Origin: HGM11416 sp964532155
GTDB lineage: Bacteria; Bacillota; Clostridia; Christensenellales; Borkfalkiaceae
Length of the DNA stretch: 14,219 bases
Direction of reading: 5' to 3'
NCBI GenBank assembly: GCA_964532155.1
Contig: CAZHGN010000039.1
Location: forward strand, 1-14,219
The notes under the pieces are model-generated. The model saw only the letters and a program-made list of their open reading frames with translations, was not told the origin of the DNA and searched no databases. Shown here in pieces: positions 1 through 5,097 of this stretch. The position numbers and the translations under genes are program-made. The stretch's first letter is position 1; each line of letters opens with the position of its first letter.

Positions 1-31
1 TTGGTCATCGAAGTCAAAACGCTAAGCAGAA

Positions 32-46
32 ACGCAGTATTGCGCC
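32..46 (+). repeat. ACGCAG-TTGCGCC element, copy 1 (after queA)
   Basis: ACGCAGTATTGCGCC just past the queA stop; CGCA and TGCG can pair as a mini-hairpin. The remaining bases 1-48 show no convincing gene start. Confidence 0.45.
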
Positions 47-48
47 GC

Positions 49-1071
49 TTATAAGACGAGCATAGCGTCACCGAAAGAAAAAAACCTATACCCCTCTTGT
101 ACTGCCGTTTTGTACAATTCAAGCGTTTTTTCACGAGTAGATAAAGCGGATACGAGCATTATGAGAGTGCTTTCGGGCAAGTGAAAGTTAGTAACGAGGG
201 CGTCGACGCACTTGAACTTGTAAGGCGGATAAATAAAAATACCCGTATTACCGCTGCAAGCGCGGACAAATCCGTTTTCGTCGGCGACCGTTTCGAGCGT
301 TCTTACACTCGTCGTTCCGATTGCAATAACCCTGCGCCCTTCGGCTTTTGCAGCGTTAATCAATGCGGCCGCTTGCTCGCTTACGTTGTAATATTCCACG
401 TGCATTTCGTGCTCGAGAATGTTTTCGCATTTGACCGGACGGAAAGTTCCCAAGCCGACGTTAAGCTGAACGCGCGCAATTTGAACGCCCATCCCCTCGA
501 TTTTTTGGAGAAGTTCGGGCGTAAAATGCAAGCCTGCGGTCGGCGCGGCGGCAGATCCCTCTTGCTTGCAATAGACCGTTTGATAACGATCCTGATCTTT
601 CAATTTCTCGTGTATATACGGAGGTAATGGCATTTCGCCCGCGCGCGAAAGAATATCTTCGAATACGCCGTCGTATTCAAACTTTATAATACGCTCGCCG
701 GTAGGCGTACGCGACTGAACGGTCAAGGCAAGCTCGTCGTTCACGGTAAGTCTTACGCCCTCGCGCGCCTTTTTGCCCGGTTTTACGAGACATTCCCATT
801 CACTGAGATCGAGGCGCTTTAAAAGGAGAATTTCCACCTTGCCGCCGTGCTCGGTATGCGCGAAAAGTCGTGCGGGATAAACCTTGGTATCGTTAATAAC
901 GAGGAGGTCGCCGGACTTTAAATGAGACGGCAAATCGTAAAAATGCTCGTGCGAAACGGTATCGCTCGCCCTGTCGTAAACCAACAACCTCGAAGAATCT
1001 CTCGGATAAACGGGAGTTTGCGCAATGAGCTCCTCGGGTAAATCGTAATAAAAATCTTTCGTTTTAAGCAT
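49..1071 (-). CDS. queA: QueA, S-adenosylmethionine:tRNA ribosyltransferase-isomerase
   Basis: The enzyme moves the ribosyl part of S-adenosylmethionine onto 7-aminomethyl-7-deazaguanine in the tRNA wobble position, giving epoxyqueuosine, the penultimate queuosine step. The 340-residue length is normal for the family. Visible signatures are the N-terminal DFYYDLPEELIAQTP block (6-20), INDTKVYPARL (59-69), the PLPPYIHE stretch (148-155) and GSAAAPTAGLHF (172-183). The start has an AGAGGTG ribosome binding site about 8 nt upstream. It is last of the visible ruvC-ruvA-ruvB-queA series; ruvAB-queA is a common order in Firmicutes, where tgt often follows, but only 48 bases remain here. The 115-nt spacer from ruvB is long for an operon and holds one copy of the CTATARGTYGATTA motif. 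I see no preQ1 aptamer in it. Confidence 0.97.
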   Translation of the reverse strand: MLKTKDFYYDLPEELIAQTPVYPRDSSRLLVYDRASDTVSHEHFYDLPSHLKSGDLLVINDTKVYPARLFAHTEHGGKVEILLLKRLDLSEWECLVKPGKKAREGVRLTVNDELALTVQSRTPTGERIIKFEYDGVFEDILSRAGEMPLPPYIHEKLKDQDRYQTVYCKQEGSAAAPTAGLHFTPELLQKIEGMGVQIARVQLNVGLGTFRPVKCENILEHEMHVEYYNVSEQAAALINAAKAEGRRVIAIGTTSVRTLETVADENGFVRACSGNTGIFIYPPYKFKCVDALVTNFHLPESTLIMLVSALSTREKTLELYKTAVQEGYRFFSFGDAMLVL

Positions 1072-1124
1072 TATGCTTTCACCTCTGCGCCGAAAAAAGA
1101 GCGCAATTATCGCAATAACCCACG

Positions 1125-1140
1125 CTATAAGTCGATTATC
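1125..1140 (+). repeat. interspersed motif copy 1 (ruvB-queA spacer)
   Basis: CTATAAGTCGATTATC, an exact match to CTATARGTYGATTA extended by TC, 54 nt upstream of the queA start and on the strand opposite the genes. Confidence 0.8.
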
Positions 1141-1186
1141 GCATATTACAGAGTTTTAGTTATTCTTTAAAAACAGCGGCAAAAAA

Positions 1187-2269
1187 TTATTTATCGCCAA
1201 AATCCTCGTCGAAAAGCGAAAGCTGTTTTTTCGCTTTTGCAGGAATCTTTATACCGAGATGTTCGTACGCTTTAGGCATGCAAATTCTGCCGCGCGGCGT
1301 TCTCGAAATAAACCCGAGCCGCAAAAGATAGGGTTCGTAAACGTCCTCGATAGTATTTTTGTCCTCGTTTATAGCGGCGGCAAGCGTTTCCAATCCGACG
1401 GGACCGCCCCCGAATTTTTCGATAAGCGCGGTAAGAATGCGTGCGTCGACATTATCGAGCCCGAGCGGATCGATATCCATACGCTCGAGGGCAAGCTTGG
1501 TATCGGAAAGAGTGATCGATTCGTGCCCCAAAACTGCGGAGTAATCGCGCACGCGCTTTAAGAGCCTGTTGGCAATACGCGGCGTTCCGCGACTGCGAGC
1601 CGCAAGCTCGTTCGCACCCTCTTGCTCGATCGAAATGCCGAGCACGTTAGCCGAGCGAGTTATTATTTCGGCAAGTTCCGCCGTAGAATAGGTTTCCAAT
1701 CGGCAAAGAACGCCGAACCTGTCGCGCAAAGGCGAGGATAGCATTCCGGCACGAGTGGTTGCGCCGATGAGAGTAAACTTTTTAAGCGGAATTTGAACGG
1801 TGCGCGCCGACGGACCTTTACCGATTATTATATCGAGCGAATAATCCTCCATCGCGGGATAGAGAATCTCTTCCACGTTGTGATTAAGCCTGTGAATTTC
1901 GTCGATAAAAAGAACGTCGCCCTCGTTAAGGTTAGTCAAAATCGCGGCGAGATCTCCCGATTTTTCTATCGCGGGACCGCTGGTTACGCGAATGGAAACG
2001 CCCATTTCGTTTGCGACGATATGCGCAAGCGTGGTTTTTCCGAGCCCCGGAGGACCGTATAACAAAACGTGATCCAACGGTTCGCCGCGCATTTTTGCCG
2101 CCTGCATATAGACGGCAAGGTTGCTTTTAACCTTTTCCTGCCCGACGTAACCTTCCATCGACTTAGGTCTTAGTATATTTTCAATCTCGTCAAATTCGGT
2201 ACGAGTGCTTACGATAAGACTTTCGTCCTCGCAAAGCTCTTCGTCGTTTAAAAAATCGTCGTTTAACAT
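1187..2269 (-). CDS. ruvB: RuvB, Holliday junction branch migration ATPase
   Basis: RuvB is the hexameric AAA+ motor that, with RuvA, drives branch migration of Holliday junctions in recombinational repair. The 360-residue protein shows Walker A GPPGLGKT (72-79), Walker B FIDEIH (121-126), the sensor/arginine-finger region GATTRAGMLSSPLRDRFG, and the C-terminal winged helix with the family signature EPYLLRLGFISRTPRGR. The first ~25 residues are acidic and variable, as is usual. The ATG has GGAGG about 6 nt upstream. It lies 67 nt downstream of ruvA, and that spacer contains one copy of the 16-nt interspersed motif. Function is secure. Confidence 0.98.
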   Translation of the reverse strand: MLNDDFLNDEELCEDESLIVSTRTEFDEIENILRPKSMEGYVGQEKVKSNLAVYMQAAKMRGEPLDHVLLYGPPGLGKTTLAHIVANEMGVSIRVTSGPAIEKSGDLAAILTNLNEGDVLFIDEIHRLNHNVEEILYPAMEDYSLDIIIGKGPSARTVQIPLKKFTLIGATTRAGMLSSPLRDRFGVLCRLETYSTAELAEIITRSANVLGISIEQEGANELAARSRGTPRIANRLLKRVRDYSAVLGHESITLSDTKLALERMDIDPLGLDNVDARILTALIEKFGGGPVGLETLAAAINEDKNTIEDVYEPYLLRLGFISRTPRGRICMPKAYEHLGIKIPAKAKKQLSLFDEDFGDK

Positions 2270-2310
2270 AACACCCTCCGCAAACGGTTAGTAAGCGTTT
2301 AAAAATGAGC

Positions 2311-2326
2311 CTATAGGTCGATTATC
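2311..2326 (+). repeat. interspersed motif copy 2 (ruvA-ruvB spacer)
   Basis: CTATAGGTCGATTATC, exact match to the core, 42 nt upstream of the ruvB start. Confidence 0.8.
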
Positions 2327-2336
2327 AACCATTTTA

Positions 2337-2927
2337 TTACGCAAGCGAGCGCAACGCCTCGGCAATAATCTCTTCTACGCAGTCTGCCCCGCGCGATATG
2401 GCGTATTCGACCGCTTTTGCCGAAACCGCACGAGTGTAGCCGAGACTCATAAGCGCAGTAACGGCGTTTTCTCCGTCAGAGCCCAAAGCGCGAACGGCGG
2501 CAACGCCCGAAGGCATCGAATCGTCGCTTGCCGAAACCTTTTCACGCAGTTCCACGATAATCCTTTCGGCTGTTTTTTTGCCGAGCCCTTTTACCGAAGA
2601 AAGCATTTTAACGTCGGACGTAGCTATGGCTAAGGCAAGGTCGCGCAAACTCATACCGCCGAGAATGGTAATGCCCATTTTTGCGCCCACGCCCGAAACG
2701 GATATGAGTTTTAAAAACATTCGCTTTTCTTCTATGGTGTCGAACCCGAAAAGGGAAATGCCGTCGTCCTTTACCTGCGTGTAAACGTAAACGCTGCCCT
2801 CGCCCTTTTCGAGCATACGAGAAAGCGCTTGCGCAGAACATATTATTTCAAAACCTATTCCGCCGTTTTCCACGAGCAGTAAATTGCCCTCGTTATAGAG
2901 CACCTTTCCTTGTATATATCCTATCAT
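2337..2927 (-). CDS. ruvA: RuvA, Holliday junction DNA-binding subunit
   Basis: RuvA forms the tetrameric platform that binds the four-way junction and loads RuvB. At 196 residues it is of normal length. The OB-fold N-terminal domain begins MIGYIQGKV. Two helix-hairpin-helix motifs are visible, SVSGVGAKMG (76-85) and SVKGLGKKTA (111-120). A short acidic/Ser linker (about 131-148) leads to the C-terminal RuvB-binding helical domain (about 150-196), with EAL near the end. It follows ruvC after 82 nt and precedes ruvB by 67 nt. The start has a GGAG ribosome binding site; nearby alternatives lack one. Confidence 0.98.
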   Translation of the reverse strand: MIGYIQGKVLYNEGNLLLVENGGIGFEIICSAQALSRMLEKGEGSVYVYTQVKDDGISLFGFDTIEEKRMFLKLISVSGVGAKMGITILGGMSLRDLALAIATSDVKMLSSVKGLGKKTAERIIVELREKVSASDDSMPSGVAAVRALGSDGENAVTALMSLGYTRAVSAKAVEYAISRGADCVEEIIAEALRSLA

Positions 2928-2956
2928 GCTTCAACTCCGTATATCAAAAAGTCGTC

Positions 2957-2972
2957 GTATAGGTCGATTATC
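2957..2972 (+). repeat. interspersed motif copy 3 (ruvC-ruvA spacer)
   Basis: GTATAGGTCGATTATC, one mismatch (first base), 30 nt upstream of the ruvA start. Confidence 0.75.
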
Positions 2973-3009
2973 GCAATGTTATTATTTTAAAACCGACCGT
3001 AAACCGCCG

Positions 3010-3507
3010 TTATTGTACGCCGAATTCGCCCGAGAAACGGTTGGTAAAAACGTGAGTCAACGCAACGGCTACCGCGTCCGCCGCATCGTCCGGTTTGGGG
3101 ATCGCTTTTAAATGCAAAAGCGTTTTTACCATTTCTTGAATTTGCCGCTTGTCCGCCCTGCCGTAGCCGGTAAGCGCTTGCTTGATTTGAAGCGGCGTGT
3201 ATTCATAAAGCCGCTTGCAACGCTTAAAGCAAGTGAGCAGTATTACGCCGCGCGCTTGAGCAACGTTGATCGCCGTTTTTTGGTTGTTGTTAAAAAACAA
3301 TTCTTCGAGGGCGATTTCGTCGGGATTATATTTATCGATAAGTTTAATAAGCCCTTCCTCTATCAACTTAAGCCGCGAGGGCAAGGTCTCTTCCTTAGGC
3401 GTTAGGATTACGCCGTAATCGAGGGGAACGGCACGACCGCTTTTATCCTTTTGCAATACGCCGAAGCCTATCGTTGCAAGTCCGGGATCTATTCCGAGTA
3501 TTACCAT
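3010..3507 (-). CDS. ruvC: RuvC, Holliday junction resolvase
   Basis: RuvC is the dimeric RNase H-fold endonuclease that resolves Holliday junctions by paired nicks. The 165-residue protein keeps the expected acidic residues: Asp7 in GIDPGL, Glu68 in IALEELFF, and Asp141 and Asp144 in KPDDAADA. NNNQKTAINVAQARG and YGRADKRQIQ are also family signatures. The ATG is preceded by GAGGAG at about 8 nt. The start codon overlaps the stop of a possible short upstream ORF (TGATG), which suggests coupled translation. It is the first recognised gene of the ruvC-ruvA-ruvB-queA unit. The firmicute neighbour yebC is absent; instead a long non-coding divergent region lies upstream. Confidence 0.97.
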   Translation of the reverse strand: MVILGIDPGLATIGFGVLQKDKSGRAVPLDYGVILTPKEETLPSRLKLIEEGLIKLIDKYNPDEIALEELFFNNNQKTAINVAQARGVILLTCFKRCKRLYEYTPLQIKQALTGYGRADKRQIQEMVKTLLHLKAIPKPDDAADAVAVALTHVFTNRFSGEFGVQ

Positions 3508-3584
3508 CAGTCGTTCTCCTCATTTAAGCGCGCTTCGACTTTTTCGGCTTTAACTTTTTTCTTTAAGCGCATAAATTTTTTCAT
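3507..3584 (-). CDS. possible 25-residue basic leader peptide overlapping ruvC
   Basis: A 25-codon frame begins MKKFMRLKKK and ends NEEND, rich in Lys, Glu and Arg. Its TGA shares one base with the ruvC ATG, and the ruvC ribosome binding site (GAGGAG) lies within its last codons, the classic layout for translational coupling. An AAGAGG sequence touches the first ATG and is about 12 nt before a second in-frame ATG (codon 5), so the true start is unclear. The frame stays open upstream for ~30 more codons to an in-frame TGA near 3695. I recognise no family. It could be a leader peptide, the tail of a decayed gene, or chance. Confidence 0.3.
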   Translation of the reverse strand: MKKFMRLKKKVKAEKVEARLNEEND

Positions 3585-3672
3585 CCTCTTGTCTTTAAAA
3601 AACTTTAAACACGGATCGACAAACCACGAACGGCAGCATGAGTCCGCCGGCGTAAATCGGCAAATAGGGGCA

Positions 3673-3704
3673 GACAAAAATCACGGATTTATCCGTTTTT
3701 TGTC
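3673..3704. terminator. hairpin with T-runs on both strands
   Basis: GACAAAAA (3673-3680) pairs with TTTTTGTC (3697-3704), and ACGGAT (3683-3688) with ATCCGT (3691-3696), giving a 14-bp stem with a 2-nt bulge and a tight loop. The inner ACGGAT/ATCCGT stem is followed by T-runs in either direction, so it could end transcription from either side. On the minus strand it lies inside the ruvC leader, between the promoter at 3852 and the gene, so it could attenuate the ruv operon. The GC part of the stem is short. Confidence 0.35.
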
Positions 3705-3802
3705 ACCGTACCGCGAAACAAGTTGTATACGCCAGCCAAATATACTTCACACGCAAAATGAAAAAATTAATATCATAAATATTTCCATCTTTCGTCCCGT
3801 AG

Positions 3803-3814
3803 CGAACATGTTCG
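3803..3814. promoter_or_regulatory. palindromic operator-like site in the ruvC leader
   Basis: CGAACATGTTCG is a perfect 12-nt palindrome about 35 bases downstream of the predicted ruvC promoter start. It has the GAAC/GTTC half-sites of the Gram-positive LexA box, but with 2 bases between them instead of the usual 4, so it is not a canonical SOS box. A regulator-binding site is an inference from symmetry and position only. Confidence 0.35.
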
Positions 3815-3851
3815 ACGCTCAAAGCATACCAAGCGTACCTACGTAGCATAC

Positions 3852-3860
3852 ATTATATCA
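3852..3860 (-). promoter_or_regulatory. extended -10 promoter for the ruvC operon
   Basis: Read on the minus strand, TGATATAAT is a perfect extended -10 element (TGnTATAAT) with TATAAT at 3852-3857. No convincing -35 hexamer is seen 16-18 nt upstream, which extended -10 promoters can tolerate. Predicted start is near 3845, giving ruvC an untranslated leader of ~340 nt that contains the palindrome at 3803-3814 and the hairpin at 3673-3704. Confidence 0.5.
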
Positions 3861-3974
3861 CACTCACGCCGAAAAATCGACCTTTTTTCGCTTAATTAAT
3901 ATATTTATTTTAACTAATAATAATTTAAGCCGCACTTTTCCGCATCGGCTCGGCGTTTTTCTCCGCAAAACCAC

Positions 3975-4066
3975 ACAAAAAAGCATACAAAAAAGCACAA
4001 AAAGCAAGGCGGCGCGTATACACAACTACAAATTGCACAAAAAACGGCGGTTATTATTGACAAAAA
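3975..4066. promoter_or_regulatory. phased A-tracts and AAAAACGGCGG direct repeat over the plus-strand promoter
   Basis: A-runs of five or six sit at 3977-3982, 3989-3994 and 3999-4003, about one helical turn apart, within three near-repeats of ACAAAAAAGC. Two more begin at 4039 and 4062. Such phasing usually bends DNA and can act as an upstream activating element. The last two runs belong to a direct repeat, AAAAACGGCGG at 4040-4050 and 4062-4072, 22 bp apart (two turns), the second lying across the -35 edge and spacer. That placement would suit a repressor or autoregulator. Confidence 0.45.
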
Positions 4067-4085
4067 CGGCGGCTTATATTACAAT
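4057..4085 (+). promoter_or_regulatory. consensus housekeeping promoter for the Myb-like gene
   Basis: TTGACA (4057-4062), a 17-nt spacer and TACAAT (4080-4085) match the sigma-A consensus at 11 of 12 positions with ideal spacing. Predicted transcription start is about 4092, leaving a 5' leader of roughly 297 nt before the ATG at 4389. Confidence 0.75.
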
Positions 4086-4091
4086 AAAAAT

Positions 4092-4388
4092 GACTTTTAT
4101 AGACGTGCTTATTCGACAACGCACAACAGCGGTCGGTTCATCGCCGCACTTGCATTGTTTGCAGTAGGCACCGTTTTCTATCCGAGCTAACTTGTATTTT
4201 ATACTTGCCGATTTTTAGCGAAGAAAGGTAAAAAGCATTCTTATTGAATTGGCAATGCATTTTTACGCACTATACTTTTATAGCTGCGGTTATAGCCGCT
4301 TGCCGTATTAAAAAAGCGGCAATAACTTACGAAGAATAACTAAAAGTGCCGATAACGGTGCTATAGACCGACTTTTAATGGTGAATAT
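4092..4388 (+). promoter_or_regulatory. long structured 5' leader of the Myb-like gene
   Basis: Between the predicted start and the gene several hairpins can form. GTAAAAAGCATT pairs with AATGC-A-TTTTTAC (4228-4266, 12 bp with one bulge). GCGG/CCGC surrounds TTATAG near 4277-4290, and TTGCCG pairs with CGGCAA near 4290-4312, partly competing with it. AAAAGT/ACTTTT enclosing CGGT/ACCG lies just before the ribosome binding site (about 4342-4376). I match none of this to a known riboswitch. A 26-codon ORF starts at 4090, on the predicted transcription start. It may be a regulatory leader or an independent small RNA. Confidence 0.4.
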
Positions 4389-4877
4389 ATGAAAAAAGTT
4401 CAAGAAATTTTGAAAGCATCCAACACTCTTAAAGCGTTGTATAACGAGGAATTGGCGCAAAACGGAAGCGGTAATTCCGTCTTCAATTCCGCCGCGCGCT
4501 ATCTCGACGAATACGCCGAAAGCCTTTTAGAAAAGGAAGCCGAACTAAAACTAAGCCGAGCAAATACCAAGTGGACCGACGACGAGGACGAAAAGCTTAA
4601 AAAGGAATTCGAAGCCGGGCATAAAATCGCAAAAATGGCAAAAGCGCACTCGCGCGGGATTAGCGGCATAGTTTCGAGATTAGCAAAACTCGGGCTTATT
4701 GCCGACGACGGCGAAAACGGCAAAAAGCGTTGGAGCGAAAAAGAGGATGCGCAACTTTATAAAGAAGCCGTTTCTTTAAAATCCATCGAATGGATGGCCG
4801 AATCGCACGGACGGAGTTTAAGCGGCGTACTTTCCAGATTAGAAAAATTAGGTTACGACATCGACTCGCGCGGGTAA
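4389..4877 (+). CDS. small protein with two Myb/SANT-like DNA-binding repeats
   Basis: I do not recognise a named family. The 162-residue protein has a helical N-terminal part (1-58, ending in an E/L-rich helix) and two ungapped 44-residue repeats, about 61-104 and 114-157, identical at 19 of 44 positions. Each begins with Trp (KWT/RWS), has an ED pair, and ends in a basic helix of form HxR-xxSG-xxSRL-KLG. This resembles Myb/SANT-like helix-turn-helix modules and the IxSRLxKLG tails found in bacterial DNA-binding proteins, so sequence-specific DNA binding is the likely role. There is no catalytic motif, signal peptide or membrane segment. The ribosome binding site (GGTG, 5-6 nt) is weak. It is the only plus-strand gene of the window, monocistronic, with its own strong promoter and terminator. 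Tandem operator-like repeats over that promoter hint at autoregulation (inference). Confidence 0.85.
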   Translation: MKKVQEILKASNTLKALYNEELAQNGSGNSVFNSAARYLDEYAESLLEKEAELKLSRANTKWTDDEDEKLKKEFEAGHKIAKMAKAHSRGISGIVSRLAKLGLIADDGENGKKRWSEKEDAQLYKEAVSLKSIEWMAESHGRSLSGVLSRLEKLGYDIDSRG

Positions 4878-4993
4878 TACGACAACAATTATCTAAGGAT
4901 ATCGATAAGCAAAATATAAAACGCTTTTCGTCTAAATATAAAAAGCGTACGTTTATATGCCGTTTTATCTGTAAATATTTCTCAAAAGCCCGT

Positions 4994-5009
4994 CTATAAG
5001 TTGATTATC
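4994..5009 (+). repeat. interspersed motif copy 4 (after the Myb-like gene)
   Basis: CTATAAGTTGATTATC, exact match to the core, between the Myb-like gene and its terminator. A degraded look-alike, CTATAGACCGACTT, lies just before the same gene at 4361. Confidence 0.8.
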
Positions 5010-5030
5010 ATACATTTCAACTAAAACTCA

Positions 5031-5066
5031 ATCGAGCCGAAAAAATATTTTCGGCTCGATTTTTTA
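5031..5066 (+). terminator. intrinsic terminator of the Myb-like gene
   Basis: ATCGAGCCGAAAA (5031-5043) pairs perfectly with 5048-5060, a 13-bp stem with a 4-nt loop, followed directly by TTTTTT. It ends the plus-strand transcript. The same hairpin lies 38 nt after the ypeB stop on the other strand, where it is followed only by a broken T-run, so it may also work weakly for sleB-ypeB. Confidence 0.88.
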
Positions 5067-5097
5067 TTTATTTATTTTAGTTTTATATATAATTTTA

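Larger units (their letters stand above)
3510..4388. other. divergent non-coding control region between ruvC and the Myb-like gene
   Basis: This is the longest gene-free stretch of the window. From left to right it holds the possible ruvC leader ORF, a 14-bp hairpin (3673-3704), a perfect 12-bp palindrome (3803-3814) and a minus-strand extended -10 promoter (3852-3857). Next come a very AT-rich segment (about 3890-3930), phased A-tracts (3975-4066), a duplicated AAAAACGGCGG element, a consensus plus-strand promoter (4057-4085) and a ~297-nt structured leader. A plus-strand frame across 3451-3846 has no ribosome binding site and partly lies opposite ruvC, so I do not call it a gene. Confidence 0.6.

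Noticed and set aside
181..627. 148-residue plus-strand open frame opposite queA
   Set aside because: Shadow of the highly conserved queA frame with no start signal.
1072..1186. preQ1 riboswitch upstream of queA
   Set aside because: No short C-rich loop hairpin with an A-rich tail of the preQ1 aptamer type is visible.
3507..3809. Selenoprotein or TGA-recoded gene upstream of ruvC
   Set aside because: Two in-frame TGAs could be recoded in principle, but there is no recognisable protein family, no obvious SECIS-type hairpin just after either TGA, and Trp is coded by TGG in neighbouring genes.
3803..3814. CGAACATGTTCG as a canonical LexA (SOS) box for ruvCAB
   Set aside because: Half-sites are separated by 2 bases instead of 4. 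Kept only as an unassigned palindrome.
3451..3846. 131-residue plus-strand open frame running from ruvC into the control region
   Set aside because: First part is antisense to ruvC, the rest is low-complexity; no ribosome binding site or promoter.
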